The position numbers and the translations under genes were made by a program. Below are positions 19,848 through 28,701 of a stretch of DNA of 64,000 nt, one piece after another. Under the pieces are notes generated by a model. It searched no databases, was not told the origin of the DNA, and saw nothing but the letters and a program-made list of their open reading frames with translations. Origin of the DNA: Streptomyces sp. BV286 (GTDB taxonomy: Bacteria; Actinomycetota; Actinomycetes; Streptomycetales; Streptomycetaceae); contig NZ_JAHRIB010000008.1 in NCBI RefSeq assembly GCF_019090165.1, forward strand, positions 62,001 to 126,000. Reading direction: 5' to 3'. The first letter of the stretch is position 1. The number at the start of each line of letters is the position of its first letter.

Positions 19848-20741
19848 TCAAAGCACGACAGCCCCCGGCACAGGCCCCGCGGCCACGCGCGCCGCGCGAC
19901 ACGTCCCGGAACCCACCAGCGCGTCGGCGACCTTCTCCGCGGCCTCCGCGTCGGGGACGAGGAACGCGGTGGTGGGCCCGGACCCGGACACCAGCGCGGC
20001 CAGCGCCCCCGCGGAGGTGCCCGCGGCCAGGGTCGCGGCCAGCGACGGCCGCAACGAGAGCGCGGCGGCCTGGAGGTCGTTGGAGAGCGTGGCGGCAAGG
20101 CCCGTGGCGTCCCCCGCCGCCAGTGCCCCGAGCAGCCGGCCGGAGGCGACCGGCTCCGGCACGTCGATCCCGGCGTTGAGCCGGTCGAACTCCCCGTACA
20201 CGGCCGGCGTCGACAAGCCGCCGTCGGCGACCGCGAACACCCAGTGGAAGGTCCCGCCGACCTCCAGGATCCGCAGCTTCTCGCCCCGCCCGGTGCCGAG
20301 CGCCGCCCCGCCGACCAGGCTGAACGGCACGTCGCTGCCCAACTCGGCACAGATGTCGAGCAGTTCGCCCTGCGAGGCCCCCGTACCCCAGAGGGCGTCG
20401 CAGGCGAGCAGCGCGCCCGCGCCGTCGGCGGAGCCGCCCGCCATCCCGCCGGCAACGGGGATGTCCTTGGCGATGTGGAGGTGGACGTCGGCCCGGCGCC
20501 CGTACCGCGCCGCCAGTTTCTCCACGGCCCTGGCCGCCAGGTTCGTCCGGTCCAGCGGCACCTGGGAGGCGTCGGGCCCCTCGCAGGTCACGCGGAGCGA
20601 GTCGGCGGGGGTCACCGTCACCTCGTCGTACAGGCCGACCGCGAGGAAGACGTTGGCCAGGTCGTGGAACCCGTCGGGGCGGGCGCCGCCGACGGCCAGC
20701 TGGACGTTGACCTTGGCCGGGACCCGTACCGTGACGCTCAC
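19848..20741 (-). CDS. ispE: 4-diphosphocytidyl-2-C-methyl-D-erythritol kinase
   Basis: A GHMP kinase of 297 residues that phosphorylates CDP-methylerythritol in the MEP pathway for isoprenoid precursors. It begins [26 protein letters not shown], with the conserved Lys of the family, and carries the ATP loop [18 protein letters not shown] and a C-terminal [12 protein letters not shown]. The GTG at 20741 overlaps the rsmA stop by four bases (GTGA), giving tight coupling within the rpfB-rsmA-ispE block that is conserved across actinobacteria. Confidence 0.95.
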   Translation of the reverse strand: MSVTVRVPAKVNVQLAVGGARPDGFHDLANVFLAVGLYDEVTVTPADSLRVTCEGPDASQVPLDRTNLAARAVEKLAARYGRRADVHLHIAKDIPVAGGMAGGSADGAGALLACDALWGTGASQGELLDICAELGSDVPFSLVGGAALGTGRGEKLRILEVGGTFHWVFAVADGGLSTPAVYGEFDRLNAGIDVPEPVASGRLLGALAAGDATGLAATLSNDLQAAALSLRPSLAATLAAGTSAGALAALVSGSGPTTAFLVPDAEAAEKVADALVGSGTCRAARVAAGPVPGAVVL

Positions 20742-21637
20742 TGCCGCTCCTTCGGGCGTTCGGGGGCCGCACCCCGGGATGGCGCGGCCTCCGCGATCCG
20801 TGCGAACTCCTCCACCGTCAGGGACTCGCCGCGCGCCTGGGGCGAGACGCCCGCCGCGACGAGGGCGGCCTCGGCGGCCGGCGCCGAGCCGGCCCAGCCG
20901 GACAGCGCCGCCCGCAGGGTCTTGCGGCGCTGGGCGAAGGCGGCGTCCACGACGGCGAACACCTCGCGCTGGGAGGCGGTCGTGCGGACCGGCTCCGCGC
21001 GGCGGACCAGCGAGACGAGCCCGCTGTCCACGTTCGGCGCGGGCCAGAAGACGTTGCGGCCGATCGACCCGGCGCGCTTGACCTCGGCATGCCAGTTCGC
21101 CTTCACGGAGGGCACGCCGTACACCTTCGAGCCGGGTGGCGCGGCGAGCCGGTCGGCGACCTCCGCCTGCACCATCACGAGCGTGCGCTCGATGCTGGGG
21201 AAGGTGTCGAGCATGTGCAGCAGGACCGGGACGGCGACGTTGTACGGGAGGTTCGCGACGAGGGCGGTCGGGGCGGGGCCCGGCAGCTCGGTGACCTGCA
21301 TGGCGTCGCAGTGGACGAGCGCGAAGCGTTCGGCGCGGGCCGGCATCCGGGCGTCGATCGTGGCGGGGAGCGCGCCCGCGAGGACGTCGTCGATCTCGAC
21401 GGCGACGACCCGGTCGGCCGCCTCCAGGAGCCCCAGGGTCAGCGACCCGAGGCCCGGTCCGACCTCGACGACCACGTCCTCGGGGCGGACTCCGGCGGTC
21501 CGGACGATGCGCCGCACGGTGTTGGCGTCGATGACGAAGTTCTGACCGCGCTGCTTGGTGGGCCGTACGCCGAGGGCTGCCGCGAGCTCGCGGATGTCGG
21601 CGGGGCCCAGGAGGGCGTCGGAGGTGGGGCTGGTCAC
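20738..21637 (-). CDS. rsmA: 16S rRNA adenine-1518/1519 dimethyltransferase
   Basis: 299 residues. This KsgA-type enzyme dimethylates two adjacent adenosines in helix 45 of 16S rRNA and checks small-subunit assembly. It shows [17 protein letters not shown], the SAM motif [12 protein letters not shown] and the catalytic [11 protein letters not shown]. The start is GTG 21637, giving [18 protein letters not shown]; the longer frame is not conserved in character. It follows rpfB by 148 bp and overlaps ispE by four bases. Confidence 0.95.
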   Translation of the reverse strand: MTSPTSDALLGPADIRELAAALGVRPTKQRGQNFVIDANTVRRIVRTAGVRPEDVVVEVGPGLGSLTLGLLEAADRVVAVEIDDVLAGALPATIDARMPARAERFALVHCDAMQVTELPGPAPTALVANLPYNVAVPVLLHMLDTFPSIERTLVMVQAEVADRLAAPPGSKVYGVPSVKANWHAEVKRAGSIGRNVFWPAPNVDSGLVSLVRRAEPVRTTASQREVFAVVDAAFAQRRKTLRAALSGWAGSAPAAEAALVAAGVSPQARGESLTVEEFARIAEAAPSRGAAPERPKERQ

Positions 21638-21785
21638 GCCCCAAGGGTACGGGTGGCGCGCCCCGCTCCTGCTTCTCACCCCCGCCGCGCCTGCCCGTCC
21701 CTTCCCCCTGCCCGTCCCTGCCGCCGCTGTCCGCCGTTGCCCTCCGCTTCCGGGGCTGCTCCGGAGCGGCGCCCCGGAGCAGTCC

Positions 21786-23255
21786 TCACCCGTGCAGCCG
21801 TCCCCCGCAGTGCGGCCAGGGGCTCGACCCCCGCCGCACGTACAGCTTCTTGGCCCGGAGGGTCTGCTCGGCGGCGGACGCCTCCTGCGGGCGCCCCGCC
21901 CCGCCGAGGCTCTGCCAGGTCTGCGTGTCGAACTGGTAGAGCCCTCCGTACGTCCCGGAGGGATCCACCGCTCCGGGCCGCCCGCCTGACTCGCAGTGGG
22001 CGAGCCCCTGCCAGTTCAGGCCGTCCGCGCCCTGCACGGACGTGGGGAGTGGCTGGGTCCCCACCTTCACCACCTGCGTCCGAGGCTCGTGCACCACCTC
22101 CGACCTGAGGCGGCGCGGCTTCTGCTTGACCCCGTTGACCGTCCGCAGGGAGTACGTGACGCGCCGCAGCCCGGCCTGGCCGGCCTGCTCGACGACCTCG
22201 GTGCCCCGGAAGAGCGTGGGGTCCGGTGTCCGCCGCACGTCGAAGGGGATCGGCTCCTCGCGGACCTCCTTCGTACCGGTGATCCGCATGACCGTCACCG
22301 TCTGCCCGTCGCGCGGGAAGCTGCCGGGCGGCACGGACGTGGTGTCCTGCCCGCGCAGCGTGATCCCGGCCTCCTCCACGGTCTCGCGGACCGTCGCCGC
22401 GTTCGTCCGGACCGTCCGTGCCCGTCCGTCCGCCATGACCGTCACGGTCCGCTCGGTCCGGACGTCGAGCGCGAGCCCCGCCCGTCCGATCCGCCGGGTG
22501 CGCGGCGCCGACACGTACGCGCCCTCCGCACGCACTCCGAGCTCCCGCAGTGCCTCGTCCACGGTGTGGGCGGTGGTCCACACCTGGCTGCGCCGGCCGT
22601 CGAGGGTGAGGCGCACGGGCCGCCCGTACCGGACGTCGATCTCGTCGCCGCTGGCCAGCGGCGCTTCCGGGCCGGGTGCCACCACGTCGTGGGCGCCCAG
22701 CGGGACGCCCTCCTCGGCGAGCAGTTCGCTCACGTCGTCCGCGAAGGTGTGCAGGGTGCGCGGCTTCCCGTCGACGGTCAGCTCGATCGCCTTGTCGTCG
22801 GCGACGAACGCGGAGGTGCCGCCCGCGAGGAACGCCACGACCAGCGCCTGCGGCAACAGTTTCCGTACGTCGGGCCGCTCGGCGCTCCTGCGGCGCCGGG
22901 CGGCCCGCCGGGCCTCGGCGCGGCCCCCGGGCAGGGGCAGTTCGGCGGTCGGGGCGAGGGGCACCGCCTGCCGCGGGAGGGTCGGCGCGTCGGGGGGCCA
23001 GGCCTCGTGGCCGGGCTCGGGCCCGCGCCCGTGGCCGCGTTCGCCCTCGTACGCGGAGTCGTGTCCGTACGCGGAGTCGTGTCCGTACCCGGGTTCGTGG
23101 CTGTAGCCGGGCTCGTGGCCGTACGCGGGCTCGCGGTCGTGCTCGTGGGCGGGCTGGTGCTCGTAGGCGGGCCGGTACGTGTCCGGGTGTCCGTGACCGT
23201 ACGGCTCGGGATGCTCGTATGTCGGGCCGTACGTCTCGTACTGCGAACTGCTCAC
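21786..23255 (-). CDS. rpfB: RpfB-like resuscitation-promoting factor
   Basis: 489 residues. The N-terminal cytoplasmic tail (1-85) is an unusual low-complexity run of His, Tyr, Gly, Glu and Pro (units such as [17 protein letters not shown]). After a basic stretch comes a membrane helix (about 133-152). Outside lie three DUF348 repeats, a G5 domain (about 330-405) and the Rpf transglycosylase-like domain with LAHCESGG, whose Glu is catalytic, and the conserved [13 protein letters not shown]. It cleaves peptidoglycan glycan strands and promotes spore germination and exit from dormancy. GTG 23255 has GGAG nine bases upstream. Confidence 0.95.
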   Translation of the reverse strand: MSSSQYETYGPTYEHPEPYGHGHPDTYRPAYEHQPAHEHDREPAYGHEPGYSHEPGYGHDSAYGHDSAYEGERGHGRGPEPGHEAWPPDAPTLPRQAVPLAPTAELPLPGGRAEARRAARRRRSAERPDVRKLLPQALVVAFLAGGTSAFVADDKAIELTVDGKPRTLHTFADDVSELLAEEGVPLGAHDVVAPGPEAPLASGDEIDVRYGRPVRLTLDGRRSQVWTTAHTVDEALRELGVRAEGAYVSAPRTRRIGRAGLALDVRTERTVTVMADGRARTVRTNAATVRETVEEAGITLRGQDTTSVPPGSFPRDGQTVTVMRITGTKEVREEPIPFDVRRTPDPTLFRGTEVVEQAGQAGLRRVTYSLRTVNGVKQKPRRLRSEVVHEPRTQVVKVGTQPLPTSVQGADGLNWQGLAHCESGGRPGAVDPSGTYGGLYQFDTQTWQSLGGAGRPQEASAAEQTLRAKKLYVRRGSSPWPHCGGRLHG

Positions 23256-23339
23256 GACGACACGCTCCAGAAGGCCGGTGGAGAGAGGTGCGCCCGCGGG
23301 GCTCTTTCGATGGGTGGCGGGAGGCGGGTGGGCGCACAG

Positions 23340-23368
23340 AACCTAGCGGAGCGTTCGTCACTCTCCAA
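23340..23368 (-). promoter_or_regulatory. HrdB-type promoter for rpfB
   Basis: On the minus strand TTGGAG (23368-23363), an exact 17-base spacer and TAGGTT (23345-23340) form a good housekeeping promoter. The predicted start leaves a leader of about 77 bases. That leader is too short for, and does not show, the c-di-AMP riboswitch known upstream of some other rpf genes. Confidence 0.6.
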
Positions 23369-23438
23369 AGCGTCGCGGCTACGCAGTGTCGCGAAACGGT
23401 CCCGGCCGGACCTCTCGGCGCGCGTCGGCCGTTACGGC

Positions 23439-24308
23439 TCAGTAATCGAACGCGCGGGCAGTGTTCGCCGAGATCGCCGTCGCCAGCACGTCCTCGTCCA
23501 CGCCCCGTACGGCGGCCATGGCACGGACCGTGACCGGAATGAGATAAGGGGCGTTGGGCCGTCCGCGGTACGGCGCGGGGGTCAGGAAGGGCGCGTCGGT
23601 CTCGACGAGGACGAGTTCCAGCGGCGCCACGGCGAGGGCGTCGCGCAGCGGCTGCGCGTTCTTGAAGGTCATGTTCCCGGCGAACGACATGTAGTAGCCG
23701 GCCCGTGCGCAGATCTCCGCCATCGCCGCGTCACCGGAGTAGCAGTGGAACACGGTCCGCTCGGGCGCGCCCTCCTCCTTCAGGATCCGCAGCACGTCGG
23801 CGTGGGCGTCCCGGTCGTGGATGACCAGGGCCTTGCCGTGCCGCTTGGCCATCTCGATGTGGGCGCGGAAGGACCGCTCCTGGGCGTCCTTGCCGTCCGG
23901 CCCCGTACGGAAGTGGTCGAGGCCGGTCTCGCCGACGCCCCTGACCTGGGGGAGGGCGGCGAGCCGGTCGATCTCGGCGAGCGCCTCGTCCAGCGCGCCG
24001 GAGCCGCCGGCCGTCCGGGCCCCCTGCCGGGACCAGCCGTCCGGGTCACCGTGCACGATCCGCGGAGCCTCGTTCGGGTGGAGTGCGACGGTCGCGTGGA
24101 CGGCGTCGTGGGCGGCGGCCGTCTCGGCCGCCCAGCGCGAGCCCTTCACGTCGCAGCCCACCTGCACGACGGTCGTCACGCCGACCGACGCGGCCTTGGC
24201 GAGGCCCTCCTCGACCGTGCCGGACTGCATGTCGAGATGGGTGTGCGAGTCGGCGACCGGCTCCCGCAGGGGGGTCGGCGGGGGCGGGGCTTCGGCGTGG
24301 GAAGGCAT
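23439..24308 (-). CDS. tatD: TatD-family metal-dependent DNase
   Basis: 289 residues, amidohydrolase-fold nuclease. Metal ligands are visible as DSHTHLD, GETGLDHF, the His of ALVIHDRDA, the His of VFHCYSGD and the Asp of VETDAPFL. Members are 3'-5' exonucleases or have D-aminoacyl-tRNA deacylase-like roles in quality control. The gene precedes rpfB-rsmA-ispE on the same strand, an order widely kept in actinobacteria; a 183-bp gap with its own promoter separates it from rpfB. Confidence 0.93.
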   Translation of the reverse strand: MPSHAEAPPPPTPLREPVADSHTHLDMQSGTVEEGLAKAASVGVTTVVQVGCDVKGSRWAAETAAAHDAVHATVALHPNEAPRIVHGDPDGWSRQGARTAGGSGALDEALAEIDRLAALPQVRGVGETGLDHFRTGPDGKDAQERSFRAHIEMAKRHGKALVIHDRDAHADVLRILKEEGAPERTVFHCYSGDAAMAEICARAGYYMSFAGNMTFKNAQPLRDALAVAPLELVLVETDAPFLTPAPYRGRPNAPYLIPVTVRAMAAVRGVDEDVLATAISANTARAFDY

Positions 24309-24345
24309 GCCCCGATCCTACGAAGGTGCTCTCGCGGAAGGAGAA

Positions 24346-24403
24346 CGCCGGGTCTCACGTCGCCGCGGGGAAGCGGGGGAGCCGAGGGGCGTGAGACCCG
24401 GCG
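24346..24403 (-). terminator. Long-loop hairpin between zinc-ribbon gene and tatD
   Basis: A perfect 14-bp stem (24346-24359 with 24390-24403) encloses a 30-nt loop. It begins 16 bases past the stop codon of the upstream minus-strand gene, so it is likely its terminator; a smaller stem may form in the loop. Confidence 0.6.
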
Positions 24404-24419
24404 CGGGGGTGCCCGGGGG

Positions 24420-24869
24420 TCACCCCGCCTTGCGGTGGTGGAACGGGTGCAGCAGGTCGGAGAGGTGCCAGTGGTGGTGTTCCTCGGGCACCGCCGTCGT
24501 CTCCGGCCCTGCCGTCTCCGCCCCCGCAAGGGCTTCGGCGGCCTTCCGCGGTCGTACGGCCGTCGGCCGGCGCATCGAGTTCTGCACCGAGGACACCTGC
24601 CCGGCGCGCATGATGCGCACGACGTGGCCGTCGCAGTTCAGGCACGTGGGCCGGCTCAGCGGCGACGGCACGACCAGGCCGTCGGCCACGTACGTCACGA
24701 ACTCGGCGCCCTCGGCGTCGAAGTGGTGCTCGATCTCGTACGACTGCTCCCAGCCGTGTCCGCAGCGCATGCAGGCGAAGGAGTAGGACTCGTGGACTGT
24801 GTCGGTCGCCGTGGTGCGGTGGGCGGTTGCGCCGGTGGTCCGGCCGCTCTGCCCTGCGATCTCACTCAT
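24420..24869 (-). CDS. Small zinc-ribbon protein of unknown function
   Basis: 149 residues. Two CxxC pairs (SFACMRCGHGW at about 33-36 and CLNCDGH at about 77-80) are spaced to bind one zinc ion. Between them lies EIEHHFDAEGAEFVTYVADG. The C-terminus is basic, then Ala/Pro-rich, and ends in a His cluster (EEHHHWHLSDLLHPFHHRKAG) that could also bind metal. No catalytic or DNA-binding motif is recognised. Two inverted repeats sit 14 and 44 bases upstream of the ATG. I regard it as a real but uncharacterised protein. Confidence 0.8.
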   Translation of the reverse strand: MSEIAGQSGRTTGATAHRTTATDTVHESYSFACMRCGHGWEQSYEIEHHFDAEGAEFVTYVADGLVVPSPLSRPTCLNCDGHVVRIMRAGQVSSVQNSMRRPTAVRPRKAAEALAGAETAGPETTAVPEEHHHWHLSDLLHPFHHRKAG

Positions 24870-24882
24870 GCCGACTCCTCTT

Positions 24883-24923
24883 GTCCGCTGGACGAGGACG
24901 AGTACGTCCTGTGTCCAGTGGAC
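24883..24923. promoter_or_regulatory. Two phased GTCC-N3-GGAC inverted repeats
   Basis: GTCC-GCT-GGAC (24883-24893) and GTCCA-G-TGGAC (24913-24923) are spaced exactly 30 bases apart, so both face the same side of the helix. They lie directly upstream of the zinc-ribbon gene (minus strand). The arrangement suits cooperative binding of a dimeric regulator; which one is unknown. The rest of the 24870-25043 gap shows nothing else clear. Confidence 0.45.
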
Positions 24924-25043
24924 TCCTCCGCGGGCGTGAACGCACCAGACCTGTCGAGTGTTGGAGCCGTCTTGGGAGTTCCTTGTCGGACGGCCCTCAG
25001 TACGCGGTCCGCGCTTTGCTTTTCGAGACGGTCCTTTGCCCGC

Positions 25044-25901
25044 TCATGGGGTCGTGCGCGTCGCGTTCTTCGCCGCGACGACCGCGTCGAAGACCTCCCG
25101 CTTGGGCAGACCCGCGTCGGCGGCGACGGCGGCGATCGCCTCCTTGCGCCGCTCCCCCGCCTCCTCGCGCACCCGCACCCTGCGCACCAGCTCGCCGGCG
25201 TCCAGCTCCTCGGCGCCCTTCTCCGGAGCGCCCTCGACGACGACAGTGATCTCCCCGCGCACCCCTTCGGCGGCCCAGGCGGCGAGCTCCCCGAGGGGTC
25301 CCCGCTTGACCTCCTCGTACGTCTTGGTCAGTTCCCGGCAGACGGCGGCCCGCCGCTCGGTCCCGAACACCTCGGCCATCGCGGCGAGCGTGTCGTCGAG
25401 CCGGTGCGGCGCCTCGAAGTACACGAGCGTGCGCCGCTCGCCCTCGTTCTCCCGCAGCCGCGACAGCCGCTCGCCGGCCTTCCTCGGCAGGAACCCCTCG
25501 AAGCAGAACCGGTCGACGGGCAGCCCGGACAGTGCGAGCGCGGTGAGCACCGCGGAGGGCCCCGGGACGGCCGTGACCTTGATGTCCTTCTCCACGGCCG
25601 CGGCGACCAGCCGGTATCCGGGATCGGACACGGACGGCATCCCGGCGTCCGTGACGAGCAGCACGCGCGCCCCGCCCACCAGCGCCTCGACCAGTTCGGG
25701 CGTACGCGCCGACTCGTTGCCCTCGAAGTACGACACGACCCGCCCGGACGTCTGTACGTCCAGTGCCTGGGTCAGCCGCCGCAGCCGCCTGGTGTCCTCG
25801 GCGGCGATGACGTCGGCCCCCGCCAGCTCCGCCGCCAGCCGGGGCGGGGCGTCCGCGATGTCCCCGATGGGCGTGCCTGCGAGTACAAGGGTTCCTGTCA
25901 C
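25044..25901 (-). CDS. rsmI: 16S rRNA 2'-O-ribose C1402 methyltransferase
   Basis: 285 residues. An SPOUT-unrelated tetrapyrrole-methylase-fold enzyme that adds the 2'-O-methyl to C1402 of 16S rRNA. Family motifs: GTLVLAGTPIGDIADAPPR, AEDTRRLRRL, VTDAGMPSVSDPGYRLV and AVPGPSAVLTALALSGLP. GTG 25901 is the start; the frame upstream is not conserved in character. It diverges from pmt with a 62-bp spacing, the classic rsmI/pmt arrangement of actinobacteria. Confidence 0.95.
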   Translation of the reverse strand: MTGTLVLAGTPIGDIADAPPRLAAELAGADVIAAEDTRRLRRLTQALDVQTSGRVVSYFEGNESARTPELVEALVGGARVLLVTDAGMPSVSDPGYRLVAAAVEKDIKVTAVPGPSAVLTALALSGLPVDRFCFEGFLPRKAGERLSRLRENEGERRTLVYFEAPHRLDDTLAAMAEVFGTERRAAVCRELTKTYEEVKRGPLGELAAWAAEGVRGEITVVVEGAPEKGAEELDAGELVRRVRVREEAGERRKEAIAAVAADAGLPKREVFDAVVAAKNATRTTP

Positions 25902-25963
25902 GGTTCCATCCTCGCAGGGGCGGTCCACGGGACTCACACAGACCTGTTCCCTACGATGGCGCG

Positions 25964-27706
25964 GTGACAAGTACCGCGTCCTCCACGGACACCCGGCAGG
26001 GACAGGGCGTCGAAGAGCAGCGGCCGTCGTGGCAGCAGCGCCTGCGCAGGTTCGGCTGGTCGGCCGGCCCCAGAGACGACGTCCGCGACCGCCTCGTGCC
26101 CGCGTACACCGAGCCCGGCCCACGGCTGTGGGCGGCGATCGGACTCCGGCCGGAGGCCGCGGGGCGCGTCGTCCGCTGGTCGGCGTGGGGCGGCCCGCTG
26201 CTCATCACGCTGATGGCGGGGCTGATGCGCTTCTGGAACCTGGGCAGCCCGAAGGCGGTGATATTCGACGAGACGTACTACGCCAAGGACGCCTGGGCAC
26301 TCATCCACCGCGGTTTCGAGGTCAACTGGGCGAAGGACGCCAACGAGCTGATCCTGCAGAACGGCGGCGACGTCAGGATCCCGACGGACGCCGCCTATGT
26401 CGTCCACCCGCCGGTCGGCAAGTACGTCATCGGGCTCGGCGAGTGGATGTTCGGGTTCACACCGTTCGGCTGGCGGTTCATGACGGCCCTGCTCGGCACG
26501 CTGTCGATCCTGATGCTGTGCCGGATCGGCCGCCGGCTGTTCCGCTCGACGTTCCTCGGCTGCCTGGCGGGCGCGCTGATGGCCGTGGACGGTCTGCACT
26601 TCGTGATGAGCCGCGCCGCGCTGCTCGACCAGGTGCTGATGTTCTTCGTCCTGGCGGCCTTCGGCTGTCTGCTCATCGACCGGGACAAGACCCGCGAACG
26701 GCTGGCGGCCGCGCTGCCGCCGGACGCGGACGGGATCGTGCGCCCGGACGCGCGCGTCGCGGAGAACACGCTCCTGGGCCGCCGCCCCTGGCGCCTGGCG
26801 GCCGGACTGATGCTCGGCCTCGCAGTCGGCACCAAGTGGAACGGCCTGTACGTCCTCGTCGCGTTCGGCCTGATGACAGTCCTGTGGGACGTCGGCTCCC
26901 GGCGGGTGGCGGGTGCCCGCCGCCCCCATCTGGCGGTCCTCAAGCACGACGTGGGCTGGGCGTTCCTCTCCACCGTCCCGGTCGCGATCGGCACGTACAT
27001 CGTGTCGTGGACCGGCTGGTTCCTGTCCGCCACCGACGGCAAGGGCGGCTACTACCGCAACTGGGCCACGGCCGACGGCCGCACCAGCGACTGGTCGTGG
27101 CTGTTCCCCGACTGGTGGCGCAGCCTGTGGCACTACGAGACCCAGGTGTACGAGTTCCACGTCGGCCTGCACTCCCCGCACACGTACGAGTCGAACCCGT
27201 GGAGCTGGATCGTCACCGGCCGCCCGGTGTCGTACTTCTACGAGTCGCCGCTGCCCGGCAAGGACGGCTGTCCCACGGACGCGGGCGAGAAGTGCGCCCG
27301 CGAGGTCCTGGCCCTCGGCACCCCGCTCCTGTGGTGGGCGGCCGCCTTCGCGGTCCTCTACGTCCTGTGGCGCTGGCTCTTCCGCCGCGACTGGCGCGCG
27401 GGCGCGATCGCCTGCGGCATCGCGGCCGGCTACCTCCCGTGGTTCCTCTACCAGGAACGGACGATCTTCTTCTTCTACGCGGTCGTCTTCCTCCCCTTCC
27501 TGTGCCTGGCGGTGGCGATGATGATCGGCGCCATCCTCGGCCCCCCGGGCTCCGACGAACGCCGCCGAGTGGTGGGCGCGGCCACGGCGGGCGTCCTGGT
27601 CCTCCTCATCGCCTGGAACTTCATCTACTTCTGGCCGATCTACACGGGCCAGGCGATCCCCATCGACTCGTGGCGGTCGCGGATGTGGCTGGACACCTGG
27701 GTCTAG
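25964..27706 (+). CDS. pmt: Dolichyl-phosphate-mannose-protein mannosyltransferase
   Basis: 580 residues, GT39 integral membrane enzyme that transfers mannose from polyprenyl-phosphate-mannose to Ser/Thr of exported proteins. After a 70-residue cytoplasmic tail the first helix leads into the catalytic loop FDETYYAKDA (Asp-Glu pair near 101-102). Further features are AVDGLHFVMSRAALLD, GTKWNGLYVL and about ten hydrophobic helices, ending in WPIYTG and MWLDTWV. In S. coelicolor Pmt is needed for phage phiC31 adsorption and for normal antibiotic tolerance. A decayed copy of its last 92 bases occurs at 28505-28596. Confidence 0.95.
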   Translation: MTSTASSTDTRQGQGVEEQRPSWQQRLRRFGWSAGPRDDVRDRLVPAYTEPGPRLWAAIGLRPEAAGRVVRWSAWGGPLLITLMAGLMRFWNLGSPKAVIFDETYYAKDAWALIHRGFEVNWAKDANELILQNGGDVRIPTDAAYVVHPPVGKYVIGLGEWMFGFTPFGWRFMTALLGTLSILMLCRIGRRLFRSTFLGCLAGALMAVDGLHFVMSRAALLDQVLMFFVLAAFGCLLIDRDKTRERLAAALPPDADGIVRPDARVAENTLLGRRPWRLAAGLMLGLAVGTKWNGLYVLVAFGLMTVLWDVGSRRVAGARRPHLAVLKHDVGWAFLSTVPVAIGTYIVSWTGWFLSATDGKGGYYRNWATADGRTSDWSWLFPDWWRSLWHYETQVYEFHVGLHSPHTYESNPWSWIVTGRPVSYFYESPLPGKDGCPTDAGEKCAREVLALGTPLLWWAAAFAVLYVLWRWLFRRDWRAGAIACGIAAGYLPWFLYQERTIFFFYAVVFLPFLCLAVAMMIGAILGPPGSDERRRVVGAATAGVLVLLIAWNFIYFWPIYTGQAIPIDSWRSRMWLDTWV

Positions 27707-27802
27707 CCGGTCGGATCCGGCTCGGCAGGCACCACGGCAGGACGCCGGCGTCTCTCCGCGCCCCGCCGTCGCCGGTCATCGGCTCGGATAGGGCCGGTCG
27801 TG

Positions 27803-28465
27803 TCACTCCCGCAGCAAGTCGGTGATCGCCCGTTCCGGCCAGTGGCCCGCCGCGCCCGGGCAGGACGCGAGGTACGACGCGATCGCGTCCGCGTCCCAGG
27901 CCCCCGCCGACAGCAGCCCCGAGGCCAGGTGGCTGACGTACGCGGCCGACGGAGGGTTCCACCGGACGTCGTGCATGGTCCAGGGGGCGGTGAAGGTCAG
28001 CACCGGCAGTCCGTCCACCTGGCCGGCGCACACCAGCGTCTCGTAACGTCCGTCGCCCAGGGCCGCCGTCCCCAGCGTCAGCACCTCGCCGAGGTCGATC
28101 CCCGAGCCCGGCTCCCCGTACATCTCCTGAGCCGCGATGTCCGAGAACTGGCCCGCTGTCACCAGGTGCGCTCTCGCCAGCACGCGGCCCTCGGCTCCCG
28201 GGTCGTAGAACGCCCTTCCGCCTCCCCACACCGGCGACTCGGTCGCGAAGTACATCGCGCCCCCGAGCTCGACCGGGATCGACCGGGTGGGCATCCGCGG
28301 GTCCCTGCATCCGGGGTGGACCCTCGTCGTGCCGGGGAGCCGGCCGCCGCGGAGGTAGAACGCGAGGCGGTTCACGTGCGTGTTGGAACCGTAGGAGGCG
28401 TACCAGACCCGCTCGGGGTCGACGTCGTCCGGCAGGGTCGGATCGATGCTGTGCAAGGCCTTCAC
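27803..28465 (-). CDS. Gamma-glutamylcyclotransferase-like fold protein
   Basis: 220 residues. The opening VWYASYGSNTHVNRLAFYL matches the Y-x-x-Y-G-S-N-x loop of the GGCT/AIG2-like fold, and GGAMYFATESPVWGGGRAFYDP and QFSDIAAQEMYGEPG follow. Similar streptomycete proteins are often labelled histone deacetylase, but no deacetylase zinc motif is present. Activity is unknown; an amide or peptide-cyclising or cleaving role would fit the fold. GTG 28465 has GGGAG nine bases before it. The gene lies on the opposite strand to its neighbours and is bracketed by pmt and a duplicate of the pmt tail, which suggests it was inserted. Confidence 0.75.
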   Translation of the reverse strand: MKALHSIDPTLPDDVDPERVWYASYGSNTHVNRLAFYLRGGRLPGTTRVHPGCRDPRMPTRSIPVELGGAMYFATESPVWGGGRAFYDPGAEGRVLARAHLVTAGQFSDIAAQEMYGEPGSGIDLGEVLTLGTAALGDGRYETLVCAGQVDGLPVLTFTAPWTMHDVRWNPPSAAYVSHLASGLLSAGAWDADAIASYLASCPGAAGHWPERAITDLLRE

Positions 28466-28504
28466 GCGCAAGGGCTCCCGGAGGACGGCTTCGCTGGGGG
28501 CAAC

Positions 28505-28596
28505 TGGTCGGGCATCCGTTTCCGGCCGGTGCACACGGGCGAGACCATCCTCGTCGACGGCCGGTGTTCACGGATGTGGCCGGCGCCTGGGTCTAA
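28505..28596 (+). pseudogene. Degenerate duplicate of the pmt 3' end
   Basis: This 92-base stretch aligns with the last 93 bases of pmt (27614-27706) at roughly three quarters identity by eye. Both contain ACACGGGC, GTCGAC or ATCGAC, CGGATGTGGC and CCTGGGTCTA plus stop. In frame it reads NWSGIRFRPVHTGETILVDG followed by RCSRMW, against the pmt AWNFIYFWPIYTGQAIPIDS followed by WRSRMW. One base is then missing near 28582-28585, which breaks the frame. No start or upstream pmt sequence is present, so it is a relic and not a gene. Confidence 0.7.
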
Positions 28597-28655
28597 CAAT
28601 CAGGGAACACCACCCCCATCCGCCACTGGCCCCGCATACAGTGCGATGCATGGAC

Positions 28656-28681
28656 ACCTTTCTGAACGCGTTCAGAAAGGT
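28656..28681. promoter_or_regulatory. 26-bp perfect palindrome before PBP gene
   Basis: The half-site ACCTTTCTGAACG is followed without a gap by its exact reverse complement. The centre TGAACGCGTTCA looks like a LacI- or GntR-class operator. It ends 20 bases before the PBP start codon. TACAGT (28637-28642) could be a -10, putting the palindrome just downstream of transcription start, where a bound repressor would block elongation; in RNA it would form a 13-bp hairpin next to the ribosome site. Confidence 0.65.
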
Positions 28682-28701
28682 TCACGGGGAGGGGACGCGC
28701 G

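Noticed and set aside
23256..23438. c-di-AMP (ydaO) riboswitch upstream of rpfB
   Set aside because: Known for other rpf genes in streptomycetes, but the predicted 77-base leader is too short and shows no matching core.
27803..28465. Histone deacetylase annotation for the GGCT-like protein
   Set aside because: The sequence lacks deacetylase zinc and His motifs; the YGSN loop fits the gamma-glutamylcyclotransferase fold.
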